This document shows, in pieces, positions 26,186 through 35,427 of a stretch of DNA of 64,000 nt. Source of the DNA: Sva-07 sp963716095 (GTDB lineage: Bacteria; Actinomycetota; Acidimicrobiia; Acidimicrobiales; Ilumatobacteraceae); contig CAVQSV010000017.1 in the NCBI GenBank assembly GCA_963716095.1, positions 1-64,000 of the forward strand. The letters run 5' to 3'. The notes under the pieces were generated by a model. The model saw only the letters and a list, made by a program, of their open reading frames with translations. It was not told where the DNA came from and did not search any database. Both the position numbers and the translations under genes were made by a program. Each line of letters begins with the position of its first letter. The stretch's first letter is position 1.

Positions 26186-27811
26186 ATGTCCGAGACCGCC
26201 ACGCCCGACAACCGGCCCGGCACCGCGAGCCGACGCGACGCCGACCTCGTCCAGAAGGAGTTGATCTTTCACCGGCTCCTGTTGCCGTCGGCCAAACGCA
26301 ACGCCGATCGCCCGTGCACGACCAACGCCGCCACGGGGGTCACCCGCACCTACCGTCAGCACTTCGAGGACGTCGCCCGTGCGATCGGCGGGCTCCGTGA
26401 GCTCGGGGTGGAGCGAGGCGATCGATTCGCCCTGATGATGGTGAACTCACCGGAGTACCTCGTGCTGTTCCATGCCGCGTTGCTCGGCGGAGGTGTGGTC
26501 AACCCGCTCAACCTGCGGTTCGCGCCGAAGGAACTGGCCTACGTCCTGCAGGACTCGGGGAGCAAGGTGTGCTTCGTCGACCAGCACTTCGCACCGATCA
26601 TCGACCAGGTCAAGGAAGAAGCCGGGCTCGAGCACGTGATCCTCGTCGGCGACGGCGACGCGGCGCACACCCAGACCTACGCCGATCTGCTCGCCTCCGC
26701 CACGCCGCAGATCCCAGAGGAGGGAGAGGAGTCGGACCCCGTCGTGCTGATGTACACCGGTGGCACGACCGGCCTCCCGAAGGGCGTGCTCTCGAACCAG
26801 CGCGGCCAGGTGATGAACCTCAACCACTGCCTGATGACGCTGCCGTACGAACGCGACTCGACGTTCCTGCTCCAGACACCGATGTTCCACGCAGCGTCGA
26901 CGTTGACGATGACGTCGCTGCCCGCCGCCGGCGGACACATCGTGACGGTGCCGATGTTCGAGCCGGTCGCGGTGATGGGGGCAATCCAGAAGTACCAGCC
27001 GAGCTTCACGGTGATGGTGCCGACGATGATCGGCATGACGCTGTCGCACCCCGAGTTCACCCCCGACGCGCTGGCGTCGCTCACCGCCATCGGGTACGGC
27101 GCATCGCCGATGCCGCAGGTGCTGCTCGAGCAACTCGCGTCCTTGTATCCCGAGCTCGATCTCTGGCAGGTCTACGGCATGACCGAGGCGTCGCCGGTGG
27201 TCACCGTGCTCCGACCGGAAGATCACCGTGCCGGCGGCGGACTGCTGCGCTCTGCCGGCGCACCCGTCACCGGCGTCGAGCTGTCGATCCGCGGCGTCGA
27301 TGGCTCCGAAGTGCCGATCGGTGAACCCGGCGAGGTGTGTGCCCGCGGTGGCAACTTCATGGTCGAGTACTGGAACAAGCCGGAGGCGACCCGTGACGCG
27401 TTCGCCGGCGGCTGGTATCACTCGGGTGACGCCGGCTACGTCGACGCCGACGGCTTCCTGTATCTCGTCGACCGGGTCAAGGACATGATCGTGACCGGCG
27501 GCGAGAACGTGTACTCCGCCGAGGTCGAGAACGCGATCGCCGGCCATCCTGCGGTGCTGCAGGTCGCCGTGATCGGCGTGCCGAGCGAGGAGTGGGGTGA
27601 AGCGGTCCATGCGATCGTCGTGTTGCGCGAGGGCGCTGAGGCGACCGACGCAGAGATCATCGACCACGCTCGCGAGTGGATCGCCGGCTACAAGGTGCCC
27701 AAGTCGGTCACGTTCCGCGCCGACCCGCTTCCGCTGTCGGGTGCGATGAAGGTGCTCAAGCGCGAGCTGCGTGCTCCGTACTGGGAAGGCCGCGACCGCA
27801 ACGTCGGCTGA
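26186..27811 (+). CDS. Acyl-CoA synthetase (AMP-binding ligase)
   Basis: 541-aa ANL-superfamily ligase activating a carboxylic acid to its CoA thioester. P-loop MYTGGTTGLPKGV, the YGMTEASPV motif, GWYHSGDAGYVDADGFLYLVDR and the hinge KDMIVTGGENVYSAEVEN; C-terminal Lys in PLSGAMKVLKRELR. Most like long- or medium-chain fatty acid or bile/cholate-type ligases; the substrate is unknown. ATG 26186 is preceded by GGAG. Ends before the hairpin at 27828. Confidence 0.9.
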   Translation: MSETATPDNRPGTASRRDADLVQKELIFHRLLLPSAKRNADRPCTTNAATGVTRTYRQHFEDVARAIGGLRELGVERGDRFALMMVNSPEYLVLFHAALLGGGVVNPLNLRFAPKELAYVLQDSGSKVCFVDQHFAPIIDQVKEEAGLEHVILVGDGDAAHTQTYADLLASATPQIPEEGEESDPVVLMYTGGTTGLPKGVLSNQRGQVMNLNHCLMTLPYERDSTFLLQTPMFHAASTLTMTSLPAAGGHIVTVPMFEPVAVMGAIQKYQPSFTVMVPTMIGMTLSHPEFTPDALASLTAIGYGASPMPQVLLEQLASLYPELDLWQVYGMTEASPVVTVLRPEDHRAGGGLLRSAGAPVTGVELSIRGVDGSEVPIGEPGEVCARGGNFMVEYWNKPEATRDAFAGGWYHSGDAGYVDADGFLYLVDRVKDMIVTGGENVYSAEVENAIAGHPAVLQVAVIGVPSEEWGEAVHAIVVLREGAEATDAEIIDHAREWIAGYKVPKSVTFRADPLPLSGAMKVLKRELRAPYWEGRDRNVG

Positions 27812-27827
27812 CCGCTCGAACCGAGGC

Positions 27828-27867
27828 GATGAGTTCTCCGCGACGCCCGCCGTCGCGGAAACTCATC
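27828..27867. terminator. Long hairpin after the acyl-CoA synthetase
   Basis: GATGAGTTCTCCGCGACG pairs with CGTCGCGGAAACTCATC around CCCGC, with a one-base bulge; about 17 paired bases. Confidence 0.7.
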
Positions 27868-27900
27868 ACCCGCTTTGACGCACGTGGCAAGCTGACCGCC

Positions 27901-29076
27901 ATGAGCGCGGTCAGCATCGACGACCTGCTGGGGGCCGCTGAGGCGCGAACCGGCCTGACGGATGGGGGGACGAGTGGTTCCGCCTGCCGTTGGCGGCATG
28001 GGTCGACGACCTCGGCAGCGATCATCTGAACGAAGCAGGGCGATCCTTCTTCACCTCGCTCGCCGTTCGCGACCTGAGTCGCCGACTCGAAGTGATCGAC
28101 ACGCTGCAACGACACCCCGAGATCGAGGAGGTGACGATCCCACCGATCGTGTACGTCACCGGCACGATCCGCAGTGGCACCACGCTGTTGCACAATGTGA
28201 TGTCGTTGCACGCCGGCGCCAAGTCGTTGCTGCGGTGGGAGTTGATGGAACCCGTCCCGCGCCGCCGGAGCAGGCAGACCGCTGCCACCGACCCGCGGGT
28301 GCGCGCGTGCAGGCATCGATCGACAAACGCCGGGGCACTCCATTGGAGTCGATGCACTGGGTCAACGCCGACGAACCCGAGGAGTGCCAGTGGGGATTCG
28401 TCGACTTCGTGTCGCTGCTCGCGCGGCAGGCGGCTGCATGCTGAGGTGGGGTGAGTTCGCCAATCACGCTGACTACACCGCGTCTTCGAGAACTACCGGC
28501 GCCTGATCAAGTTGCTGTTGTGGAAGAACCCACCACCCGATGGCGGCTTCCTGGTGTTGAAGGCGCCGCAGGTCGCCAATCACCTGTCGGCGTTCTCGTC
28601 GGTGTTCCCGGAGGCCCGATTCGTCATCAACCTGCGCGACCCGTATCGGGTGTTCGCGTCCGGCCGGGCGATGGTCGGCGGAATCGTCGACGGGTTCATC
28701 ACCGACGACTTCGCGCCCCCAGACCCCCTCCCGGTCGAAACCCTCGAACGCGTGCTGCAGTCCTTGCTCGACTTCCACGCTGCGTCTCCGGAGCTGATGA
28801 CCACGGTCGAGTACCCAGCACTCGTCGCCGACCCGGCAGCGGTCGCGGCAGCGGTGTACGCCGGGCTCGAGCTCCCGGTCGACCCTGATCTCGCGTCGAA
28901 GGTCGACGCATTCCTCGAAGCGCAACGCACCGGCGCTCGAGCGCGGCCTCCCGCAGCGTTGCCTGAACCCGGTCTCACCCACGACCAGATGCTCCAGCGC
29001 CCAACGGTGGCGGCGTTCTGCGCCCGCTTCGGGGTCGAGCGCCGAACGCATGAGGCTCACCGGAGCCCACCCCTGA
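27901..29076 (+). pseudogene. Sulfotransferase, three or four frame breaks
   Basis: PAPS-dependent sulfotransferase-like protein in pieces: MSAVSIDDLLGAAEARTGL (27901), WFRLPLAAWVDDLGSD with the PAPS motif GTIRSGTTLLHN, SIDKRRGTPLESMHW through FVDFVSLLARQ, then LLLWKNPPPDGGFLVLKAPQ, PEARFVINLRDP and the C-terminal helices. The probable end is LTGAHP-stop at 29076, which needs a fourth shift near 29045. Family members (about 380 aa) transfer sulfate to alcohols or use related chemistry. Confidence 0.72.
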
Positions 29077-29104
29077 TCGTCAGCCCGCCGGCGGCTCGGC
29101 GTGC

Positions 29105-30349
29105 TCAGCCGAGACGGCGGAGCTCGGTGTTTCGAACGTAGGTGGTCATCACGACCGCGAAACCGATCGCTGCCGCGAGGCTGATCGCGTTGCCGGTCCC
29201 GATCTTCGACGCCACGATGCCGATCGCCAGTGCGCCGAACGGCATCAGTCCCATGTTGACCAGTGTGTAGAGCCCCATCATGCGGCCCATCAACGGCTGC
29301 GGTGTGTTGGCCTGCACGAGCCCCTGGTTCATGTTGATGAAGAACCCACCGGCCAGACCCATCAGGAATGCCAGCACCAGCACCTGACCGAACGTCGTGG
29401 TGCGGCCGGTGAAGAACGTGATCACCGTGCCGCAAATCATGGCCCGCTGGAAGATCGCACCCTTGTTCTTCATGTCGCCCTTGCGCATCACGATGAACGA
29501 CGTGATCGCCATGCCGATGCCCATCAGGGCGAACGGCAGTGCAGCCTGTCCGGCGTCGCGGCCGAGTTCCTCCTTCACGTGCGCCTGCACGGTGACCATG
29601 ATCGCTGGGTTGATCGTGAGGCTCGCTGTGAGCAACAACCCGAACAGCGTGCGCAGGTGCGGGTCGTCGAGCACGTGGCGCAGCGCAGTGCGCGTCTCGG
29701 CCACCACCGATCGCCGCTCGCGGACCTCGTCGTGCGGTGGCACCTCGAGCGCCAGCAGGAACACCACACCCACCGTCATCAGGAGCGCCTGGAACCAGAA
29801 GGCTCCCTCGAAGCCGAACTGGTCGCCGACGATCTTTGCGAGGACCGGCCCGAGGATCATCGACAGTGTGATGGCGATCGCGTTGAGGGCGATCGCGCTG
29901 AACAGCTGGTCCTTCCCGACGAGCGTCGGGATGAGGGCCGAACGCACGGGGGCGCCGATCGCCGAAGCTGATCCCGCCAGCAGGGTCGCGAGGATCACCC
30001 AGCCGAGGTTGATCACGTCGGCGCTGATGGCGATCGCGGTGGCAGCCATCACGGCGCCGCTGACGACTTGCGTCACGATCAGCATGCGGCGGCGATCCCA
30101 CCGGTCGGCCCAGGCGCCGGCCTGCAGGACCAAGACCGCTGTTGGGACACCGAGAGTGAAGACGACGAGACCCTGAATGCTCTCGCTGCGCAGCAGCCCG
30201 TCGAGCACCAGCCAGCCGAAGACGAATCGCTGGGCGTTGACCACCAGAAAGAACGCAACGTTGTTGATCCACAGGTTGCGGAACGCTCTGACCGTCAGCG
30301 GATTCGCCGGACGCACGCCGGCGTCGGTCGACTGCTCGGCGGTGGTCAT
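29105..30349 (-). CDS. MFS transporter
   Basis: 414 aa with about 12 hydrophobic segments, N-terminal FRNLWINNVAFFLVVNAQRFVFGW, and the MFS motif in loop 2-3 as GAWADRWDRRRML. Resembles the MFS_3/enterobactin-exporter-like group; drug, siderophore or metabolite efflux is likely but the substrate cannot be read. Converges on the sulfotransferase remnant. Confidence 0.85.
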   Translation of the reverse strand: MTTAEQSTDAGVRPANPLTVRAFRNLWINNVAFFLVVNAQRFVFGWLVLDGLLRSESIQGLVVFTLGVPTAVLVLQAGAWADRWDRRRMLIVTQVVSGAVMAATAIAISADVINLGWVILATLLAGSASAIGAPVRSALIPTLVGKDQLFSAIALNAIAITLSMILGPVLAKIVGDQFGFEGAFWFQALLMTVGVVFLLALEVPPHDEVRERRSVVAETRTALRHVLDDPHLRTLFGLLLTASLTINPAIMVTVQAHVKEELGRDAGQAALPFALMGIGMAITSFIVMRKGDMKNKGAIFQRAMICGTVITFFTGRTTTFGQVLVLAFLMGLAGGFFINMNQGLVQANTPQPLMGRMMGLYTLVNMGLMPFGALAIGIVASKIGTGNAISLAAAIGFAVVMTTYVRNTELRRLG

Positions 30350-30406
30350 CGGCCGAGCTTTGCACTGCGGCGACGCACTGTTCGGGTCGGAACGAAGCCG
30401 GCGGGG

Positions 30407-31223
30407 CTAGTCGGGCGTGACGATGTCGACGACGACGCCGGCGTGATCGCTCGCCCACACCGGGGTGCCGTCGATGTCGACCGGCTCGGTGCCGATGAGT
30501 GTGCCGGTGACCGGGTTTCCGATGGGCTTCGGCCGGGGCCACGAAACCAGGACGTAGTCGATTCGGCGGTTCGGCCAGGCGCTGTCAGCAGCGTGAGGAT
30601 TCGCCGCGCAGCCAGGTCGCTCCCGACCCTTGGCCGACCTGTTCCCACGCGTCCGACAACACGACGCCGGCAACACCCGGCTCGCGGCCGGTCAACATCC
30701 GCACCTCGGTGCTGTCGGGCACGGCGTTGAGGTCGGCGCCGATGATCACCGGGAGGTCGGTGGTCGGATCGCCCCGCCATTCCGTTGTGAGTTCCAACAG
30801 CCGGCGCGCCTGCCCCTGCCGTGCTGCAGAGTCGTCGAAACGGTGATCGAGGTGGGTGGAGGCAATCGGCCACGGACCCCAGGGTGTTGCGACCGTGGCG
30901 GCGACGATTCGCCGGTGGCCTGGTGACCCGTCGGCGCGCGGCAAGGCTTCGTCGTGGAGCAGACGGTTCGGCCAGCGCGACAGCACGGCGTTGGTGAAGC
31001 CGATCTCCGATCGCCCGATCGGGGTGGTGCTCGCGACCGAGTAACCCAGTTCGTCACGGAGGATCGTGGCCATGCCGTCGTCGCCGTCGGTTTCGGCCCA
31101 CACCTCCTGCAGACACAACACGTCGGGATTGGCAGCACGAATCGTGTCGACGATGGCGTGGCGACGTCGTTCCCAGTCGCCGAAACGCCACCACAGGTTC
31201 CACGACAACACGCGCAGCGTCAT
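30407..31223 (-). CDS. Endonuclease/exonuclease/phosphatase-family protein, one frame break
   Basis: EEP-fold hydrolase: VLSWNLWWRFGDW at the start, CLQEVW (metal Glu), STHLDHRFDDS (His), GADLNAVPDS (Asp/Asn) and, in a second frame, RRIDYVLVS and ASDHAGVVVDI (catalytic Asp-His). A one-base shift near 30598 joins the frames. All catalytic motifs are intact, so an error in the sequence is plausible. Relatives cleave DNA, phosphoinositides or sphingomyelin. ATG start at 31223, 29 bp after the amidase stop. Confidence 0.78.
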
Positions 31224-31252
31224 GGCCACATCTTGGCGGTCGGCGACGTCTG

Positions 31253-32671
31253 TCAGCCGTAGAGCGACGGGATCCGGTCGGCCCATGGCGCCGCCGTTTC
31301 GAGCTGGCCGGCCAGGCGCAGCAGGAGCGCCTCGTCGTCGATCGGCCCGACGAACTGCACGCCGACCGGCAGGTCGTCTGGGCTCCAGTGCAGCGGGAGC
31401 GACATCGCCGGCTGGCCGCTGGTGTTGAACTGCGCGGTGAACTGCAGGATGCTCGTGAGCCGTTCGGTTCCGAGCTCGGGGTCGCTCAACCACCCGATCG
31501 GTGGAGGAGGCACGGCGATCACGGGGCTGACGAGCACGTCGAAGTCGTCCCACCAGGCGTGCATCCGCCGCGACCAGGCGTGCACCCAGTTGACCGATGC
31601 GATGTAGTCGGCGGCGGGCACGGCTGCACCGAGCGACCCCATGACCCAGTTGCTCGCCTCGACGTCACCTTCGGTGATGGGTCGCCCGATCGCCTCGCTC
31701 ATGTCCGCGAAGTCGACGGCGGTTGCGACCGCCACGATCGTGACGAAGTGCCGGGAGAACTCCTCGTCGAAGAACGCATCTGGTTGCGCGACCTCGACGT
31801 CGTGGCCGAGACCCTCGAGCAGAGCGCCGGCCGCTTCGACAGCCACTACGCACTCGGGGTCGGTCTCCACCCCGGCGTGGGTGGGAGCGAGGCCGATCCG
31901 CAGACGGCCAGGGTCGGCGCCGACCTCGTCGGCGAACGGACGCGTCGGTGGGGCGGCGGCGTACGGATCGCCGACGCGACGGCCGGCGATCACGTCGAGC
32001 ATCGCTGCGGTGTCGCGCACCGACCGTGACACCACGCCATCGGTGGTCGATCCGGCCCAGCCCTCGCCGACCTTGGGGCCCTGCGAGATCCGGCCCCGGC
32101 TCGGCTTGAGCCCGACGAGCCCGCACTCGCTCGCCGGCACCCGGATCGAGCCGCCACCGTCGCTCGCATGTGCCATCGGCACCATTCCGGCCGCCACTGC
32201 AGCTGCAGAGCCTCCCGACGACCCGCCGGTCGAGTGGTCGAGGTTCCACGGGTTGCGGCTGGGGCCGAACGCCTCGGGCTCGGTGGTGATCGTGCCACCG
32301 AGTTCGGGTGTGTTCGTTCGGCCGAGTGTGATGAACCCGGCGCCACGGATCGACTCGTAGAGGTACGAGTCGGTGGTGGCGCGCACGTCGGCGTCCTTGA
32401 GGGCCTGGTTGCCGAGCGTGTGTGGCTCGCCGGCCATCTCGCAACCGAGGTCCTTCACCAGGAACGGAACACCACGAAACGGTCCGTCGGGCAGGTCACC
32501 ACCCGCCTCGGCTCGTGCCGCGTCGAAGCGCTCGTGGATCACGGCATTGACCGCCGGGTCGAGACGTTCGACTCGAGCGATCGCCTCGTCGACGAGTTCG
32601 GTCGGCGATGCGTCGCCGGATCGGACGAGCGCCGCGAGCGCTGTTGCGTCGGGAAGCGGTGCGATCGGCAT
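31253..32671 (-). CDS. Amidase (amidase-signature family)
   Basis: 472 aa. Ser-cisSer-Lys triad: Lys in FLVKDLG, Ser in the Gly/Ser stretch TGGSSGGSAAAV and the nucleophile in GGGSIRVPASECGLVG. Hydrolyses amides; GatA-like but with no gatB or gatC nearby, so a stand-alone catabolic amidase is more likely. Start at 32671 (MPIAPLPDA); longer in-frame starts add low-complexity sequence. Next upstream is the UspA gene, 11 bp away. Confidence 0.88.
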   Translation of the reverse strand: MPIAPLPDATALAALVRSGDASPTELVDEAIARVERLDPAVNAVIHERFDAARAEAGGDLPDGPFRGVPFLVKDLGCEMAGEPHTLGNQALKDADVRATTDSYLYESIRGAGFITLGRTNTPELGGTITTEPEAFGPSRNPWNLDHSTGGSSGGSAAAVAAGMVPMAHASDGGGSIRVPASECGLVGLKPSRGRISQGPKVGEGWAGSTTDGVVSRSVRDTAAMLDVIAGRRVGDPYAAAPPTRPFADEVGADPGRLRIGLAPTHAGVETDPECVVAVEAAGALLEGLGHDVEVAQPDAFFDEEFSRHFVTIVAVATAVDFADMSEAIGRPITEGDVEASNWVMGSLGAAVPAADYIASVNWVHAWSRRMHAWWDDFDVLVSPVIAVPPPPIGWLSDPELGTERLTSILQFTAQFNTSGQPAMSLPLHWSPDDLPVGVQFVGPIDDEALLLRLAGQLETAAPWADRIPSLYG

Positions 32672-32682
32672 GTCGATACTCC

Positions 32683-33117
32683 TCAGTCGGTGTGGACGAT
32701 CAGGACCGAACGGTCGGCGTGGTGGGCGCATCGGCTCGACACGCTGCCGAGCAGGAATCGTCGAGCGCCGTGCATGCCCCGGCTTCCGACCACGAGGAGG
32801 TCGGCGTCGAGTTGATCGCACAACGACAACAGCGCGTCGGCGGGGTCGCCGCCGAGTTGGTGTGTGGTCACCTCGGCGCCTGCAGCGGATGCGATGTCAG
32901 CAGCTGCGTCGAGCGCTGCTGTGGTCGCCTGTTCGCTCGCTGCGGTCCAGTCGGCGGTCGCGACCATCATGTCCGGAGCGACGAGCGTGGGTATCGACGG
33001 CGAGGCCATGCCCACGTGCAACTGGGCCCCGGTGCTCGCCGCGAGCTTCGCTGCGTGTTCAACCGCCGTGCTGGCGGTGGCGGAACCGTCGGTTCCCACC
33101 ACGATCGTGTCGTACAT
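32683..33117 (-). CDS. Universal stress protein (UspA family)
   Basis: 144 aa. N-terminal TIVVGTDGSATAS and the ATP-binding motif Gx2Gx9GS as GSRGMHGARRFLLGSVSS, then SVLIVHTD at the end. The intact ATP motif places it with the ATP-binding Usp group. Likely helps in stress or dormancy responses. Possibly cotranscribed with the amidase. Confidence 0.93.
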   Translation of the reverse strand: MYDTIVVGTDGSATASTAVEHAAKLAASTGAQLHVGMASPSIPTLVAPDMMVATADWTAASEQATTAALDAAADIASAAGAEVTTHQLGGDPADALLSLCDQLDADLLVVGSRGMHGARRFLLGSVSSRCAHHADRSVLIVHTD

Positions 33118-33183
33118 GTCGCCCCCTGTCCGATGGTGTTCGTTCTCGTTGCACGGTAGCCGTCGGCGGCGGGACGGCTGTGC

Positions 33184-34173
33184 TCAGCGAGCGTGGTCGC
33201 CGAAGCGATACTCGTGCGTGAGTGCGTCGAGGCGTTCTCGCAGGTCGTCGTCGAGGGGCGCATCGAGCGCCGCGACCGATGCGGCGAGCTGATCAGGGCG
33301 CGACGCCCCGAGGATCGGCGAGGTGATCACCGGGTTGGCCAGCACCCATCGGATCGCCAAGGTGGTCATCGGAACCCCGGCATCCTCGGCGATCTGCTGG
33401 AATGCTCCGACCGTGGCGAACATGGCGTCTTGCCAGTAGCGCTCCTGATACCGGGCGCCGGCGTGACCGAGCGTGAAGCGGGTGCCCTCCGTCGGAGCGC
33501 CGGGACGGTGTTTGCCGGTGAGCAGCCCGCCGGCGAGCGGGTTGTAGGGGATGACGGCGATCCGCTCCTCGGCGCACAGCGGGAACAACTCGCGTTCGTT
33601 CTCGCGGAACAGCAGGTTGTAGCGCGGCTGCACGCTCTCGAACCGGCTGACACCGAGCACTTCGCTGCGTCCGACCGACCGCGCGAGTTGATAGGCCATC
33701 GTGTTCGAGCAGCCGATGTAGCGCACCTTGCCCGAGCGCACGAGGTCGTCCATCGCCTGCAGCGTCTCGTCGATCGGTGTCACCGAATCCCACGAGTGCA
33801 CCTGGAAGAGGTCGATGTGATCGGTCTGCAGGCGGCGGAGCGACGCGTCGACCGACCGCATGATGTTCTGGCGGCTGTTGCCGCCGTCCCACGGCATCGG
33901 CCCGGTCGGGAAGAAGCACTTCGTGGCGATGATGAAGCGGTCACGTCTGGAGCGCATCCACGTGCCGACCAGTTCCTCGGTGCGCCCGAACAGCTCTGGC
34001 GGAGCGCCGTTCGGGTACACGTCGGCGGTGTCGAAGAACGTGATGCCCGCTTCCGCGGCGGCGTCCATCACCGCGAACGAGGTGTCGTCGTCGCTCTGAT
34101 AGCCGAACGTCATCGTGCCGAGGCACAGCCTCGACACCTTCAAACCGGTTCGGCCGAACTGCACGTGCTCCAT
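33184..34173 (-). CDS. Aldo/keto reductase
   Basis: 329-aa TIM-barrel NADPH oxidoreductase. Catalytic tetrad: Asp in FFDTADVYPNG, Tyr in the same loop, Lys in IIATKCFF and His in DLFQVHSWD. The C-terminal cofactor motif is PILGASRPDQL. Similar to YajO/Tas-like AKRs; substrate unknown. Ends 66 bp before the Usp gene start. Confidence 0.92.
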   Translation of the reverse strand: MEHVQFGRTGLKVSRLCLGTMTFGYQSDDDTSFAVMDAAAEAGITFFDTADVYPNGAPPELFGRTEELVGTWMRSRRDRFIIATKCFFPTGPMPWDGGNSRQNIMRSVDASLRRLQTDHIDLFQVHSWDSVTPIDETLQAMDDLVRSGKVRYIGCSNTMAYQLARSVGRSEVLGVSRFESVQPRYNLLFRENERELFPLCAEERIAVIPYNPLAGGLLTGKHRPGAPTEGTRFTLGHAGARYQERYWQDAMFATVGAFQQIAEDAGVPMTTLAIRWVLANPVITSPILGASRPDQLAASVAALDAPLDDDLRERLDALTHEYRFGDHAR

Positions 34174-34212
34174 GCGGGCAACGTAGCCGGGCTGCGGTGC
34201 CCTGGCGGGGGC

Positions 34213-35319
34213 TCAGCGCGGTTCGCGCGGCAGACCCAGGACGCGTTCGCCGAGGATGTTGCGCATGATGTTCGAGGTGCCACCCATGATCGTGTAGCCG
34301 GGCGCGTACACGAGCCCGCGGGTGACGTCGTCCCAGAGCATGGCGTCGGCACCGAACGTGGCAGCGACGAATTCGGCCACCCTGATCTCGTGTTCGGTGC
34401 AGAAGCACTTCGTTGCGGCGGAGAAGCCGGCGGGTGCCTGACGCAGCACCTCGCGGGTCACCAGGATCCGGCCGATGCGATATCCGGTCTCGATCGCGGC
34501 GATCTCCTGACGCACCCGAGGGTCGCTTCGATCGGCCCGCTCGAGCGCCAGTTGGTAGAGCGCCTGGTTGGAAACGAGACGGTCGATGCCGCCGCGCTCG
34601 TGTTCGAGTTGGGCCATCGTCTGCTTGAAGGCGTTGCCCTCGACGCCGACCAGGTTGGCCACCGGCACGCGCACATCGGTGAACCACACCTCGCAGAAGT
34701 GACGGTTGGTGGTCATGTCGGTGATCGGGCGCACCTCGATTCCCGGCGTGTCCATCGGCACGATGACCTCGCTGATGCCCCTGTGCGGTGGTCCGTCGGC
34801 ATCGGTGCGACAGATCAGGTAGCAGTAGTCGGCGAGCTCGCCGAAGCTCGTCCAGATCTTCTGGCCGTTGATGACGAAGTCGTCGCCGTCGCGCACGGCG
34901 CTCGTCGCGAGCGATGCCAGGTCCGAGCCGGAGTCCGGCTCGGACATGCCGATGCACCATGTGGTCTCGCCGGACAGGATTCCGGGAAGGAACTCGGCCT
35001 GCTGGTCGGCGGTGCCGTAGTGGATCAGCGTCGGGCCCATCTGGCGATCGGCGAACCACATCGCTGCGATCGGTGCTCCGGCGGCGATCAGTTCTTCGCC
35101 GACGATCAACCGGTTGATCGCCGGCTGGCCGCCACCGCCGTACTCGGTCGGCCAGGTCATGCCGATCCATCCGTGGGCGGCCATCTCGCGGGCGAAGTCC
35201 TTCGAGAACCCATTGATCCAGGAGTCGTTGTGGCGTCCGTGACGAACGACTGCCTCGGCGGCGACCTTGCGGGCGTGTGCTCGGAGAGTGGTCTGCTCGG
35301 GGGTCCAGTCGAAGTCCAT
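34213..35319 (-). CDS. Acyl-CoA dehydrogenase
   Basis: 368-aa flavoenzyme oxidising acyl-CoA. N-terminal DFDWTPEQTTLRAHARKVAAE, middle domain WCIGMSEPDSGSDLASLAT and GDDFVINGQKIWTS, C-terminal helical domain with GYTIMGGTSNIMRNILGERVLGLP. The catalytic base position could not be fixed by eye. Start ATG 35319 is the common family start (MDFDW). Divergent from icd across the tandem 11-bp repeat at 35386. Confidence 0.9.
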   Translation of the reverse strand: MDFDWTPEQTTLRAHARKVAAEAVVRHGRHNDSWINGFSKDFAREMAAHGWIGMTWPTEYGGGGQPAINRLIVGEELIAAGAPIAAMWFADRQMGPTLIHYGTADQQAEFLPGILSGETTWCIGMSEPDSGSDLASLATSAVRDGDDFVINGQKIWTSFGELADYCYLICRTDADGPPHRGISEVIVPMDTPGIEVRPITDMTTNRHFCEVWFTDVRVPVANLVGVEGNAFKQTMAQLEHERGGIDRLVSNQALYQLALERADRSDPRVRQEIAAIETGYRIGRILVTREVLRQAPAGFSAATKCFCTEHEIRVAEFVAATFGADAMLWDDVTRGLVYAPGYTIMGGTSNIMRNILGERVLGLPREPR

Positions 35320-35385
35320 CGGAACCGAGGTTAGAGCGCGCGACGCCGATGGTTCCTGTGGAGCGGCGACGGCATCGATGTATGG

Positions 35386-35407
35386 TGTAGACAAGTTGTA
35401 GACAAGT
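35386..35407. promoter_or_regulatory. Tandem 11-bp operator-like repeat
   Basis: TGTAGACAAGT occurs twice back to back (35386-35396 and 35397-35407). It contains the imperfect palindrome TTGTAGACAA. It sits in the divergent region between acyl-CoA dehydrogenase and icd, 21 bp ahead of the icd start, just after a TATGGT -10-like element. Confidence 0.55.
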
Positions 35408-35427
35408 CGATCCACGAAGAGGGTTTC

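Noticed and set aside
28473..30542. A 689-codon minus-strand frame over the MFS gene
   Set aside because: Arg/His-rich composition with no domain; it overlaps the MFS transporter, which has clear membrane segments and motif.
33193..35334. A 713-codon open frame on the + strand
   Set aside because: It is antisense to the aldo/keto reductase and acyl-CoA dehydrogenase, which have clear family motifs. Long antisense frames are expected at this GC content.
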